From positions 1-51,785 of the forward strand of contig NZ_SJSM01000033.1 in the NCBI RefSeq assembly GCF_004331685.1: a DNA stretch of 51,785 bases, read 5' to 3'. Both the position numbers and the translations under genes were made by a program. The notes under the pieces are model-generated. The model did not search any database and had not been told where the DNA came from. It saw nothing but the letters and a program-made list of their open reading frames with translations. Shown piece by piece: positions 1 to 9,685 of the stretch. Origin of the DNA: Pedobacter hiemivivus. Lineage in GTDB: Bacteria > Bacteroidota > Bacteroidia > Sphingobacteriales > Sphingobacteriaceae. How positions within the stretch are numbered: the stretch's first letter is position 1; every line of letters begins with the position of its first letter.

Positions 1-217
1 ACCGGGTTGGACTAGCCTCTAGTGAATCTGTTGTTCCGCCAGGGGCATTGCAGAGTAGCTACGCTGGGAATAGATAAGCGCTGAAAGCATCTAAGTGCGA
101 AACTAGCCACGAGATGAGAATTCCATATAGGACCGTAGCAGACTACTACGTTGATAGGTTACAGATGTAAAGGTTGTGAGATCAAAGTCGAGTAATACTA
201 ATCATCCGAAGCTTTCA
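1..217 (+). rRNA. rrl: 23S ribosomal RNA, 3' end (partial)
   Basis: The first ~217 bases read as the 3' terminal domain of a bacterial 23S rRNA. The stretch with GTTGATAGG followed by a short helix and GAGTAATACTAATCATCCG is the usual end of Bacteroidota 23S genes. The 5' part lies outside the window. The exact 3' end is placed by resemblance and may be off by a few bases. No tRNA is visible in the 23S-5S spacer (about 218-350). Confidence 0.95.
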
Positions 218-349
218 AGAGCAATAAACTGTTGTTTGTTCTTCATAATAACTTCTTTCAATAATATGTCATTTGTTTAGTAACAAATCGAGCAAGGCGC
301 AAGCTGAGCACAAAAGCGAAACGATATATACTAAATACTTAAAAATATT

Positions 350-459
<110 letters not shown>

Positions 460-470
460 TCTTAAAAGAA

Positions 471-503
471 AGCCGGTAGTCTTAATGACTATCGGCTTTT
501 CTT
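471..503 (+). terminator. Rho-independent terminator of the rRNA operon
   Basis: A 10-bp inverted repeat, AGCCGGTAGT (471-480) and ACTATCGGCT (488-497), with one G-U-type mismatch and a 7-nt loop, runs directly into TTTTCTT. It sits right after the 5S rRNA, where an rRNA operon should end. Confidence 0.85.
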
Positions 504-504
504 G

Positions 505-946
505 TTTATAACATTTTTTAAACTCCTTCCATAATGGGCTAACGGCCTTTTCTAATTGTGGTTTTGATTTGAGATCCTATGACTCATAAGTTGATGATTT
601 AATAGGATTCCATTGGCTAAATACGCTCTGCGATTTGCTGAGGGAGATCTACTTTCTCTAAAAGGTTTTAATTACTATGTCATGGTTCCTCTTCCTTATA
701 ATTAGCCTAGTATCATAAGCTTTTTCCGTCAATAGCCTTTTCCTTTCTTTAAATCGATTAAATGCCTTGTCGATGACCAATTATATGAAGTGAAATACGA
801 GGTTTAATGCACTCCGTTAGCTCTTGCTTCAGAAACAAGATGGATTATGTAGCAATAAAACAAATGGAAGAAAGTTTAAAGAGGGATTTTCAATGTAATT
901 TGTTAACATTGTTTTTAAATTCAAAAGACTTTAGTACGAGAGATAA
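505..946. other. Intergenic region without a recognisable gene
   Basis: About 440 AT-rich bases separate the rRNA terminator from the ECF sigma-factor gene. I find no convincing ORF, RNA gene or repeat here. The promoter of the sigma factor must lie in its right part; TAATTTG at 896-902 is only loosely like the Bacteroidota -7 element (TAnnTTTG), with no clear -33 partner, so I do not call it. Confidence 0.6.
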
Positions 947-949
947 GTG

Positions 950-1534
950 ATGACTGTTTATAGTAAGCTTCCGGATACCGAGTTGACCACTTTATTGAAA
1001 GATGGAGATCAACATGCGTTTACTGAGATCTACAATAGACACTGGAAGCTTATTTATGCACATGTGTATAAGATGCTAAGGGACGAGGACGATGCTAAGG
1101 ATGTTGTTCAGGAAGTTTTTGGTAATTTATGGCTTAGGGCTGCATCAATAAAGAGTGCGACGAATGTTTCAGGCTTGTTGTATATCGCTGCGAGGAATAA
1201 AGTATTTGACCTTATTGGTAAGAATAAGGTGCGCGCAGACTATATTGGTGAGATAGCCAGCTTTATTTCCGATTCGAGCAATGCTCAGGTAGATACTATT
1301 GATGAAAAGAGGATTCTTGAAATTCTGGAAAGAGAGATTCAAAAGTTACCCCCAAAAATGCGGGAAATCTTTGAGTTGAGTAGAAAGGACGACCTTTCTC
1401 ATAAAGAAATAGCCACCAAGTTGAATATCTCAGAACAAACAGTTAAAAAACAGGTTCAGAATGCCTTAAAAGTGATTAAGCCAAAGCTTAACGATATGGG
1501 TATTAGCATTGCATTTTTGTTGCTACTGCGTTAA
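950..1534 (+). CDS. ECF RNA polymerase sigma factor (sigma-70 family, Bacteroidota type)
   Basis: About 194 residues, the usual size of an ECF sigma factor. Region 2 is near residues 18-65 (AFTEIYNRHW, then DAKDVVQEVF), which contacts core polymerase and the -10 element. Region 4 is near 125-175 (LPPKMREIFELSR, HKEIATKLNISEQTVKKQV), a helix-turn-helix for the -35 element. A GTG start three bases upstream (947) is possible; I prefer ATG 950, behind GAGAGATAA. It is followed 75 bp later by a FecR-type anti-sigma gene and then a SusC with an STN domain. This is the standard cell-surface signalling trio: the anti-sigma releases the sigma factor when the outer-membrane transporter binds ligand. 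It likely drives transcription of the SusC gene downstream. Confidence 0.93.
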   Translation: MTVYSKLPDTELTTLLKDGDQHAFTEIYNRHWKLIYAHVYKMLRDEDDAKDVVQEVFGNLWLRAASIKSATNVSGLLYIAARNKVFDLIGKNKVRADYIGEIASFISDSSNAQVDTIDEKRILEILEREIQKLPPKMREIFELSRKDDLSHKEIATKLNISEQTVKKQVQNALKVIKPKLNDMGISIAFLLLLR

Positions 1535-1609
1535 TGTCAAATTATTTTAAATTTCTTCTACCCCCAACTTTACTTTCGCCCGTTTACCTGTAAATGAATT
1601 CCAAATAAG

Positions 1610-2746
1610 ATGGATAAGCAAAGGGCAAAAGAATTGGTTCAAAGGTATAATCAGGGATTAGCAACGGCTGAAGAAAAGGCCTTGCTTGAAAACTGGTATA
1701 TGCAAAAATCCTATAACCTTCATCTTGAGGATAATGAGATTGATTTTGAACGGATAGAAGGTGAGATAAGAATAGGTACACTTGATCGTGCAGGTCTTAA
1801 TCAGCATATCGTTAAAACCAAACGCTTTAAACTGTGGCCTCGTATTGCTATTGCAGCTTCGTTAATTTTAACTGTTGGTGTTGGATTGCTGTACTTTGTA
1901 ACCGAATCTGATAGCTTCAATTCGGCAGGAATTCTGGCAAATCGTAACGATATAGCCCGAGGCTCCAACAAAGCAATTTTAACACTCGCAAATGGTCAAA
2001 AAATAGTATTGACAGATGCTAAAAATGGGGAGTTGGCCAATGAAGATGATGCTATTATTAGAAAAACTGGGGAAGGACAGCTGGTATATGATGGTAAAAC
2101 TGCGAATGCGACTGAATCAGTATTTAATACGATAGCAACGCCTAGAGGCGGTCAATACTCATTGATCTTATCGGATGGAACAAAAGTAATTTTGAATGCG
2201 GCTTCTTCCTTGAAATACCCAACGGGATTTAAAGGGAAGGATAGAATAGTAGAGCTTGAGGGCGAAGGTTATTTTGAAGTAGCGCATAACAAAGCAAAGC
2301 CGTTTAAAGTAATTAGCAAGGGGCAGACTGTAGAGGTGCTGGGAACACACTTTAACATCAATTCTTATTCGGATGAACCAAGCGTAAAGACTACGCTTCT
2401 GGAGGGCAGCGTGAATGTCAATGGCAGCCTACTTAAACCTAATCAACAGGCGATTTTAACAACTGATAGCAAGATTAATGTGACGAATGTGGACGGCGAA
2501 GATGCTGTAGCATGGAAGGATGGGCTGTTTAAGTTTGACCATACTGATATGAGAACTTCAATGCGTCAAATAGCCCGTTGGTACGATGTAGAAGTTGTAT
2601 ATGAAGGCAACGTTAAGGATGAACAGTTTTATGGAAAAATTGACAGAAGTTATACCCTTTCTGAGGTGCTTAAGGTGCTAAAAATCAGTAAGGTCAATTT
2701 TAGAATAGAAGGAAGGAAAATTATTGTGATGCCGCAGGGAGACTAA
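1610..2746 (+). CDS. FecR family anti-sigma factor (inner-membrane)
   Basis: 378 residues. The N-terminal ~75 residues are cytoplasmic and expected to hold the sigma factor. One membrane segment lies near residues 77-96 (IAIAASLILTVGVGLLYFV). The periplasmic part holds the FecR domain (about 170-265, including RGGQYSLILSDGTKV and VELEGEGYFEV). The C-terminal DUF4974 domain lies at about 305-375 (FDHTDMRTSMRQIARWYDV, then YTLSEVLKVL), which resembles an STN fold and is thought to contact the STN domain of the partner transporter. The order sigma, FecR, STN-SusC supports that partnership. All domains are present and the length is normal for Bacteroidota FecR proteins. Confidence 0.93.
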   Translation: MDKQRAKELVQRYNQGLATAEEKALLENWYMQKSYNLHLEDNEIDFERIEGEIRIGTLDRAGLNQHIVKTKRFKLWPRIAIAASLILTVGVGLLYFVTESDSFNSAGILANRNDIARGSNKAILTLANGQKIVLTDAKNGELANEDDAIIRKTGEGQLVYDGKTANATESVFNTIATPRGGQYSLILSDGTKVILNAASSLKYPTGFKGKDRIVELEGEGYFEVAHNKAKPFKVISKGQTVEVLGTHFNINSYSDEPSVKTTLLEGSVNVNGSLLKPNQQAILTTDSKINVTNVDGEDAVAWKDGLFKFDHTDMRTSMRQIARWYDVEVVYEGNVKDEQFYGKIDRSYTLSEVLKVLKISKVNFRIEGRKIIVMPQGD

Positions 2747-2846
2747 TGCCGGGCATTAAATACTAAAATGGAATCAACTAAATAATAAATAACCTAAAAA
2801 CCAACCAAAATGATGAAACCTCTACAAAAAAGCGGCTAGGCTTACT

Positions 2847-2939
2847 ATGGGGTACCTACGCATAAAAAGCCCGGAGAAGGCTTCGACACTTTTCTCCGGA
2901 CTGTTGCCTGGGTTACCCTTTCCGATAAAATCGGAATGA
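2847..2939 (+). CDS. Possible 30-codon leader ORF upstream of susC
   Basis: In the 238-bp gap between fecR and susC an ATG at 2847 opens 30 codons ending in LFSGLLPGLPFPIKSE and a TGA at 2937. It spans a strong hairpin (2871-2899). A shorter upstream start (ATG 2810, nine codons, stop TAG 2837-2839) lies in another frame. I cannot tell whether either is translated; the region may instead be a structured 5' leader RNA. The low-complexity, Pro/Leu-rich end looks more like a conserved leader than a functional enzyme. Confidence 0.3.
   Translation: MGYLRIKSPEKASTLFSGLLPGLPFPIKSE
2871..2899 (+). promoter_or_regulatory. Hairpin in the susC 5' leader
   Basis: CCGGAGAA (2871-2878) is perfectly complementary to TTCTCCGG (2892-2899) across a 13-nt loop. 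No T-tract follows, so it is not an ordinary terminator. It lies ~90 bases before the susC start in the mRNA leader and could control translation or act as a target for a small RNA; SusC leaders are known targets of small RNAs in Bacteroides. The role here is inferred. Confidence 0.5.
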
Positions 2940-2984
2940 TGAATAATTCTTGAAAACTAATCCAAACCCAAGCAATACAAACGT

Positions 2985-5900
2985 ATGAATTTATACTCAT
3001 ATGCAAAAGCTCCCATGAAATCAGGGCGGCGAATGCGTAAAATCACTATGGTAATGAAACTAATTTTTTTCATAATCACCATCGCTTGTGTGCAGGTATC
3101 GGCTATTGGGTACTCGCAAAACATAAATATTCAACAAAAAGATGCGACCCTGACCACTGTTTTTTCTACCATAGAAAAGCAAACAGGTTATAGCTTCTTC
3201 TGGAAAAATGAAGACCTGACCAAAATTAAAGTCGATGTAAAATTACAGAACGCTTCTTTGGAAGTTGCGCTTAAAGAAGTTTTTAAAGGACTCCCTTTAA
3301 CGTATTCCATCGTAAAAAAATCAATTGTAGTACAGGCCAAAACACCAAGCCTGATAGATCAGGTAGTGGCTGTTTTTGCTGGGATTGATATATTTGGAGT
3401 TGTTGTTGATGCTCAAAACAATCCATTGGCAGGTGCAACTGTAACCGTTAAAGACGGAAAGCGTAGTACGACAACCGGTGCTGGCGGACAATTCACCTTA
3501 AAAAATATTCCTGAGGATGCCATTTTACAAATTTCCTTTATGGGTTATATCACCAAGGAGGTGAAGGCAAATTCCAACCTATTGGGTGTAAAGCTGGAAC
3601 TGAGTACTTCTAAACTGGATGAAGTGCAGGTAATGGCTTACGGAAAAACCAACAAACGCTTGTCGACCGGGAATATTGTAACCGTTTCTGCTGCTGACAT
3701 CGAGAAGCAACCCGTACAAAACCCTTTAATGGCCTTGCAGGGCAGAGTGCCGGGATTGATCGTTTCACAGGTTAGCGGATATGCAGGCAGCCCTGTAAAG
3801 ATCGAAATCAGGGGGCGTCAGTCCATCAGCCCTGATTTTGTTTCAGATCCTCTGTATATTATTGATGGTGTTCCAATGAACAATCTGGAATTAACTAACC
3901 TATCTAATTATGATCGGGGATCTTCAGGCGTAATTCAAAATGGATATTCTCCAAGTGGAGGCCAAAGTCCTTTTTATAACATCAATCCGAAGGATATAGA
4001 AAGCATAGAAGTATTAAAGGACGCAGACGCTACGGCAATTTATGGTTCAAGAGGTGCAAGAGGGGTGATCCTGATCACTACCAAGAAAGGAAAGCCAGGA
4101 GCTACTAAATTTTCGGTGAATGTGGAACAGGGCTTTAGTACCGTGACTCAACGCTGGAATATGCTCAATACGCAGCAATACCTGGAGGTGAGAAGAGCGG
4201 CTTTAAAAAACGACAACATCACACCTACAATATTTAATGCACCAGATTTGATGTTGTGGGATACTACTAAGTATACCGATTGGCAAAAAAAGCTTTGGGG
4301 CAAAGTAGGTAAACAGACCAATGCATCTGTAAACCTATCTGGTGGAGATACGCAAACCCAGTTCACACTGAGCGGAAATTACGGAAAACAGACAGAGATA
4401 CTGAACAGTACGGGTGGTAACCAGCGAGGAGGTCTTTCATTCAATATAGGACATAGCAATTTAAGCAGGAAGCTTAAAGTTGGCTTGAGTGCGATGTATA
4501 CCTATACATCCGTTCACAATACGATGACACCAAGTGTGGTTACCCTGGCGCCTAATGCGCCCGATATTTATAATGAAAATGGCTTGCTCAATTATGAGCC
4601 CTGGAGTAAGGCCGATATGAGCATTAATTTCCCTTTTTCTGCACTAGAAATGCCATCTTCTTCAGATACACACTTCCTGACCAGCAGCCTGGACATCAGC
4701 TATGCCATACTTAATAACTTGTCATTTTCAACCAAATTTGGTTACCAGAAAACGAGCAATGCCAATAAGGCCACTACGGCAATAACTGCCCAAGACCCTT
4801 CATTAAACCCGAAAGGAGGATTATTTACAGGGACAAATAACAATTACAACCTGATTGTTGAGCCGCAGATCAATTATAATACAAAGCTGGGGCCAGGTCA
4901 ACTGAGTGTTTTAGCAGGAGGAAGTTTTCAGAAAACAGCAACCAGCGGCTTCAGAACATTTGGATTTGGCTATGAAAGCGATGATCTTCTTGGCTCCATT
5001 TCGCTCGCTCCATTTACCGATACCAAGGAAGACCAGGGCTTTTACAAATACGCAGCTGTATTTGGCAGGATCAATTACAACATAGCAAACGGAAAATATA
5101 TTTTTAGCCTGAACGGCCGGAGAGATGGATCATCTCGCTTTGCGCCAGGAACGCAGTTTGGTAATTTCGGTTCTGCTGCTGTCGCATGGACCCTCTCTAG
5201 TGAAGAATGGTATAAAAGTATAGTTCCATCTTTTGTTAGTTTTATGAAGCTAAGGGGAAGTTATGGATTGACCGGTAGTGATGGTATAGGGGATTATCAA
5301 TATTTAACCAGGTGGACGAAAGGTGAGACAGGTTATCAACTCTTACCTGACTATGATGGCGGTACACCTTTAGTGAGCACCCAAGCTGTAAATCAGAAGT
5401 ACAGATGGCAGGTGAATAAAAAGCTGGAAGGAGGCTTAGAAATGGCCTTTTTGGAAGATAAAATCACCCTCGAAGCGGCACTTTATCGTGATCGATGCGG
5501 TAACCAGTTAACAAAATATCCTACACCGATATATACTGGATTTGACTTCGTATCTGCCAATTGGCCTGCATTGATTGAGAACAGTGGTTGGGAGATTACG
5601 ATCAATGCAAAAGTCATCCGTACCGATAAGATCTCTTGGAACCTAAGGTTCAATGGCTCCCGTAACTTTAATACATTGCTGGCTTATCCCGATATTGAAC
5701 ATTCTCCTTATGCCGATAAGTATAAAATAGGAGAAAGTGTGAACGACCTCTATCTTTTTCATTATACCGGTGTAAATCCGCTTACGGGTCAATATACTTT
5801 TGAAGATTATAATCGTAATGGTCGATTGGATGACCGCGTTATTAGTGCACCTGGGACAGGTTTAGACGACCGTTATGTGCGATTAAACCTTACGCCTAGA

Positions 5901-6365
5901 TTTAACGGGGGACTAGGCACTGATTTTAGTTATAATAATTTAAGTATCAGCTGTTTTTTTGATTTCAGGAACCAAATGGGAATGAAACCAGGTCTTAGCC
6001 CTGGTACGGGGATAGGCGGGATGCTGAATTTACCGAATGATGTGATTGGTAATTACTGGAAACAACCAGGTGACCTGGCAAAGTATCCAAAACCGACTAC
6101 TTTACAAGATATTAATTTTGCTAATTATACCAATTCTGATGCGACATATGAAAACTGTTCTTATGTTCGCTTATCTAATGTGGCTATTTCTTATGCCTTT
6201 GATGAGAAATTTGTTAAAAAGCTTGGGGCCGAATCTTTAAGCTTGAAGATGAATGCTCAGAATATCTTTTTAATCAGTAGCTCTAAAGGGATGGATCCTG
6301 ATATACAATTTGGAGCACTTCCACCGGCCAGAACCATTTTGTTTGGTCTATCGTTAAATTTTTAA
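2985..6365 (+). CDS. SusC-family TonB-dependent transporter with STN signalling domain
   Basis: 1126 residues. The signal peptide ends near residue 40 (ITIACVQVSA). An STN (secretin/TonB short N-terminal) domain follows at about 48-118 (TLTTVFSTIEKQTGYSFFW, LEVALKEVFKGLPLTYSI). A carboxypeptidase-regulatory-like beta domain is at about 134-207 (VVVDAQNNPLAGATV) and a TonB-box-like LDEVQVMAYG at 211-220. Then come the plug and the 22-strand barrel, ending in FGLSLNF. The STN domain and the sigma/FecR genes upstream mark it as a signalling transporter that reports ligand binding to the anti-sigma factor. SusD follows after 11 bp. The start is the first ATG; internal Met codons (residues 11, 17, 22, 24) before the hydrophobic core are alternatives. 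Confidence 0.95.
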   Translation: MNLYSYAKAPMKSGRRMRKITMVMKLIFFIITIACVQVSAIGYSQNINIQQKDATLTTVFSTIEKQTGYSFFWKNEDLTKIKVDVKLQNASLEVALKEVFKGLPLTYSIVKKSIVVQAKTPSLIDQVVAVFAGIDIFGVVVDAQNNPLAGATVTVKDGKRSTTTGAGGQFTLKNIPEDAILQISFMGYITKEVKANSNLLGVKLELSTSKLDEVQVMAYGKTNKRLSTGNIVTVSAADIEKQPVQNPLMALQGRVPGLIVSQVSGYAGSPVKIEIRGRQSISPDFVSDPLYIIDGVPMNNLELTNLSNYDRGSSGVIQNGYSPSGGQSPFYNINPKDIESIEVLKDADATAIYGSRGARGVILITTKKGKPGATKFSVNVEQGFSTVTQRWNMLNTQQYLEVRRAALKNDNITPTIFNAPDLMLWDTTKYTDWQKKLWGKVGKQTNASVNLSGGDTQTQFTLSGNYGKQTEILNSTGGNQRGGLSFNIGHSNLSRKLKVGLSAMYTYTSVHNTMTPSVVTLAPNAPDIYNENGLLNYEPWSKADMSINFPFSALEMPSSSDTHFLTSSLDISYAILNNLSFSTKFGYQKTSNANKATTAITAQDPSLNPKGGLFTGTNNNYNLIVEPQINYNTKLGPGQLSVLAGGSFQKTATSGFRTFGFGYESDDLLGSISLAPFTDTKEDQGFYKYAAVFGRINYNIANGKYIFSLNGRRDGSSRFAPGTQFGNFGSAAVAWTLSSEEWYKSIVPSFVSFMKLRGSYGLTGSDGIGDYQYLTRWTKGETGYQLLPDYDGGTPLVSTQAVNQKYRWQVNKKLEGGLEMAFLEDKITLEAALYRDRCGNQLTKYPTPIYTGFDFVSANWPALIENSGWEITINAKVIRTDKISWNLRFNGSRNFNTLLAYPDIEHSPYADKYKIGESVNDLYLFHYTGVNPLTGQYTFEDYNRNGRLDDRVISAPGTGLDDRYVRLNLTPRFNGGLGTDFSYNNLSISCFFDFRNQMGMKPGLSPGTGIGGMLNLPNDVIGNYWKQPGDLAKYPKPTTLQDINFANYTNSDATYENCSYVRLSNVAISYAFDEKFVKKLGAESLSLKMNAQNIFLISSSKGMDPDIQFGALPPARTILFGLSLNF

Positions 6366-6376
6366 TTGCTAAAGAG

Positions 6377-7816
6377 ATGATAATTAAAAGAAATATAAAT
6401 ACCTATGGCTGTCTGATTGCTTTAATGGTATTGTTTTGTTTTTCCTGCAAAAAGATGATTACTGTTCCTGATCCGGTTAATACCATAACGACGAGTAAAG
6501 TATTTGCAACCGATGACCAGGCAAATTCGGCCATGGTCGGAGTGTATTCTCAGATGATTAATTTGGGACTTGGAGGTGGAAATCTTTATAGCGGTTTTGC
6601 CTGTGGTAGTAGTACTATGTACGGAGGTTCCTCTTCTGATGAATTTGTTTCGTATTCTCCTGGTCCTAACCCAACCAGTTTGGTTAAGGTAGAGAGTCAT
6701 CCATTATGGACTACGACATATAAAGCAATCTATGGTGCAAATGATGTCATTGAAGGTATTGCAGCTTCAACAGCAGCCACACTTAAAGGTCCGACACGGA
6801 TCAGACTGACTGCTGAAGCTAAGTTTATACGGGCTTTCTCTTACTTCTATTTGGTCAATTTTTTTGGAGATGTACCGCTGGTACTTACTGTAGATTTTAA
6901 CCAGACTGCCCGGATGAAACGTACGCCTAAAGCTGAAGTTTATGCACAAATGGTCAAAGACCTTGAGGATGCAAGGTCAGGTCTAGGTCTGGATTTTTCC
7001 AGTTCAAAAACTAGTGACCGGATTCGCCCAAATAAATGGGCAGCCACAGCTTTGCTGGCCAGGGTTTATTTGTTTATAGGTGATTATCAAAATGCAGCAG
7101 CAATGGCTAGCGAAGTCATCGGCCAATCCAACTTGTTCCAGTTAAAAGAGGACTTGAATGAGGTGTTTTTGAAGAATAGTACAGAAGCCATCTGGCAATT
7201 ACAGCAAAGTGACCCAACAGGTACCGGAACGGGGACTACCACACCGGAGGGCTATGGTTTTCTTCCGAATTTTTCAATCATAGGCATAGGAAGTTTTCTA
7301 TTTTCTGACGAATTGATACAGGATTTTGAAAACAACGACAAACGAAAAATAGACTGGACCCTTCGTCTCATTAAGGATGGAAAGATGCTTTATTCACCTT
7401 ATAAATATAAAAAAGGGGTTAATAATATTTATGATCCACTAACCGAATATTACATGGTATTGAGACTGGCTGAACAATACCTGATTAGGGCCGAAGCCCG
7501 TGCTTTAGGTGCCGCTGGGCTGGGGCTTGCCATTGATGATCTCAATGTGATTCGTCACCGGGCTGGTTTGGATGACCTGCCAGCAACACTTTCCAAAGCT
7601 GAAGTGATTGCTGCGATTGAAAAGGAACGTAGAACAGAACTTTTTGCAGAATGGGGACATCGCTGGTTCGATCTGAAAAGAACAGGGCGGGCACATGATG
7701 TGCTTTCGGTTCTCCAAAGGAAACAACCCTGGTTAGGGGATGAACAATTCCTGTATCCAATTCCAGATGCAGAGATCAGGGCAAACAATAACCTGAGCCA
7801 GAATCCAGGCTATTAA
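6377..7816 (+). CDS. SusD/RagB-family outer-membrane lipoprotein
   Basis: 479 residues. The lipobox FCFSC puts the lipidated Cys at residue 24, followed by KK. SusD proteins are helical, TPR-like lids that bind substrate over the SusC barrel. Visible family signatures include the N-terminal DQANSAMVGVY segment, RLTAEAKFIRAFSYFYLVNFFGDVPLV, and the C-terminal ERRTELFAEWGHRWFDLKRTG with PIPDAEIRANNNLSQNPGY at the very end. It is the partner of the SusC 11 bp upstream. Confidence 0.95.
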   Translation: MIIKRNINTYGCLIALMVLFCFSCKKMITVPDPVNTITTSKVFATDDQANSAMVGVYSQMINLGLGGGNLYSGFACGSSTMYGGSSSDEFVSYSPGPNPTSLVKVESHPLWTTTYKAIYGANDVIEGIAASTAATLKGPTRIRLTAEAKFIRAFSYFYLVNFFGDVPLVLTVDFNQTARMKRTPKAEVYAQMVKDLEDARSGLGLDFSSSKTSDRIRPNKWAATALLARVYLFIGDYQNAAAMASEVIGQSNLFQLKEDLNEVFLKNSTEAIWQLQQSDPTGTGTGTTTPEGYGFLPNFSIIGIGSFLFSDELIQDFENNDKRKIDWTLRLIKDGKMLYSPYKYKKGVNNIYDPLTEYYMVLRLAEQYLIRAEARALGAAGLGLAIDDLNVIRHRAGLDDLPATLSKAEVIAAIEKERRTELFAEWGHRWFDLKRTGRAHDVLSVLQRKQPWLGDEQFLYPIPDAEIRANNNLSQNPGY

Positions 7817-7834
7817 CATTTAAATGAAAAGAAC

Positions 7835-8602
7835 ATGAGGAACTTTAAAATAAATACCCTGCTATTGAGTATGCTGCTTTCCATAGCATTTTTATCCTGT
7901 AAAAAAGAAGAGCCATTACCGGTTACCTCTTCATTAATAGTGGCTAATGCTGTTGCGGGTAGCAAGCCACTTATCATCAATTTAAATGAGGGCGCAAATC
8001 CAAGCTATTACTTATATGACAGAGCTAGCGCCTTGAAGTATGGGATTCTTGAAAGTAATGATGGTAAACTCAATGTAGAAAACCCCACACAAAGAATTCG
8101 TTTGTTTCAATTTCCGGATACTACCGTTACAAGTCTGCCTTTGTTTGATTTAAAACTTCAGATCGCCAAGGGAAGTATAAATTCCTTATTGCTCACAGGT
8201 ACGGTTAGTCACCCAGATTATTTACTGGATACCACATTGCCTCCATTTCACAATCAGCCAGATAGTACATTTGGAGTTAGATTTACTAATCTTTCTTACC
8301 AAAGCAAAGCGGTTAATGTGTACCTGATCAGCAATGGTGAGCGAAAAGAGGTCGAAGGATTGATTTATAAAGGGATAAGCGGATATAAAAAATATGCTGC
8401 ACTGGCTAAAACAGGTACCTATACTTTTGAATTCCGGGATCAGGAAACCCAACAGGTACTTGCTGTTTATACACTGGAAGGTGCCGCTAAGGCAACTGAG
8501 AATTTATGGCGCTACAGGAATTTTACCCTGGCCCTGATTGGTATTCCAGGTACTGCTGATCCGGCACAGCAACAAAAAACATTCATGATCAACAACTATT
8601 AA
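7835..8602 (+). CDS. Lipoprotein, DUF4397-like, accessory to SusCD
   Basis: 255 residues. The lipobox FLSC puts the lipidated Cys at residue 22, followed by KKEEP. The remainder is beta-rich and looks like two related beta-sandwich halves (about 30-125 and 145-250); the second contains VRFTNLSYQSKAVNVYLI, typical of the DUF4397 type. It lies 18 bp after susD, so it is probably an additional surface substrate-binding or capping lipoprotein of this transporter. The family call is by resemblance only; the lipoprotein call is secure. Confidence 0.6.
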   Translation: MRNFKINTLLLSMLLSIAFLSCKKEEPLPVTSSLIVANAVAGSKPLIINLNEGANPSYYLYDRASALKYGILESNDGKLNVENPTQRIRLFQFPDTTVTSLPLFDLKLQIAKGSINSLLLTGTVSHPDYLLDTTLPPFHNQPDSTFGVRFTNLSYQSKAVNVYLISNGERKEVEGLIYKGISGYKKYAALAKTGTYTFEFRDQETQQVLAVYTLEGAAKATENLWRYRNFTLALIGIPGTADPAQQQKTFMINNY

Positions 8603-8661
8603 CATAGCAATAGAAAGCGCGTAAAATCATCAGGTTAGCGCATCAATTCAATTACCCATAA

Positions 8662-8717
8662 ACAGGTGATCAGGGATGTTTTTGTCTAAAAAGTCAAAAA
8701 AACACCCGGTCACCTGT
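8662..8717 (+). terminator. Long imperfect hairpin between SusCD genes and exporter genes
   Basis: ACAGGTGA (8662-8669) pairs with TCACCTGT (8710-8717); inner GGG (8673-8675) pairs with CCC (8705-8707), and TGTTTTT (8677-8683) with AAAAACA (8698-8704). It is the most stable-looking structure in the 144-bp gap before the ABC ATPase gene. No T-run follows it, so it may be an attenuator or partial terminator that lowers expression of the downstream genes. Confidence 0.4.
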
Positions 8718-8746
8718 ACATCAAAAACACATCTAAATCAAAAAAT

Positions 8747-9670
8747 ATGGAACCAATTGTTCGTATCAGCGGACTGTCGCACCGTTACAGTACCAGCTGG
8801 GCTATCAGAGACATTAACATCGAAATTCCACGCAGCGGAATTGTAGGCCTGCTAGGTTCTAATGGCGCTGGTAAATCTACCACCATGAATATTCTATGCG
8901 GAGTATTGACACCAACAACCGGATCTGTGATCATCAACGGTATCGACCTCAGTAAAGAACCGGAACGCGCTAAGCAGGAAATTGGTTTTTTACCACAAAC
9001 CCCGCCCTTGTACATGGATTTGACTGTGGATGAATATCTGGTGCATACCGCAATCTTGCGCTCGGTGGAAAAAAGTCAGCTGAAAAAAGCATTGGAAGAG
9101 GTAAAAGAACGCTGCGGATTAACTCATATCAATAAAAGATTGATCAAAAACTTATCCGGTGGCTATAAACAAAGGGTAGGCATCGCTCAGGCCATTATTC
9201 ATCACCCTAAGCTTGTGGTATTTGATGAGCCAACCAATGGCCTTGATCCAAACCAGATTCTTGAAGTGCGTGCACTGATCAAGGACATTGCTGCAGAGCG
9301 TGCGGTAATCCTTTCTACCCATATCCTAACCGAAGTACAGTACCTCTGCAAGGATATCGTGATGATTGAAAGTGGCAGGATCGTTTTTGCGGATACCATG
9401 GAGGCTTTCGACAACTATATCGCTCCGCACAGCATGTTGGTAGTGATGGAAAATGCACCTCCGGCAGAAGCTTTAATGGCTATTGAAGGTATTGTAAGAA
9501 TAGAAATGCTGACTGAAAAGCAATTGCGCATCTATTTTAATGGTGATCGCAACATTTCTGAAACCATTGTCCTGGAAAGTGCAAAGCAAGGCTGGCGCTT
9601 GCGTGAGCTAAATATGGAAAAGAATTCCCTGGATGAAACCTTTGCCCAATTGTCCAGAATCTCTAATTAA
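8747..9670 (+). CDS. ABC transporter ATP-binding protein, GldA-like
   Basis: 307 residues with a complete nucleotide-binding domain. Walker A is GSNGAGKST (37-45), the signature is LSGGYKQR (136-143), Walker B is LVVFDE with D160/E161, the D-loop region is GLDPNQ, and the switch His is H192 (STHILTEV). The C-terminal ~85 residues (from about 215) are an extension of the kind seen in GldA/ABC-2 exporter ATPases. It sits 15 bp upstream of a GldF-GldG-like permease, and no other ATPase gene is in the run, so it probably energises both permeases. GldA is known from gliding motility, but no other gld genes are present, so a motility role is not implied. Confidence 0.9.
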   Translation: MEPIVRISGLSHRYSTSWAIRDINIEIPRSGIVGLLGSNGAGKSTTMNILCGVLTPTTGSVIINGIDLSKEPERAKQEIGFLPQTPPLYMDLTVDEYLVHTAILRSVEKSQLKKALEEVKERCGLTHINKRLIKNLSGGYKQRVGIAQAIIHHPKLVVFDEPTNGLDPNQILEVRALIKDIAAERAVILSTHILTEVQYLCKDIVMIESGRIVFADTMEAFDNYIAPHSMLVVMENAPPAEALMAIEGIVRIEMLTEKQLRIYFNGDRNISETIVLESAKQGWRLRELNMEKNSLDETFAQLSRISN

Positions 9671-9685
9671 GTATTATCACACACA

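Noticed and set aside
896..902. TAATTTG as a -7 promoter element of the sigma-factor gene
   Set aside because: It misses the consensus spacing and has no recognisable -33 element.
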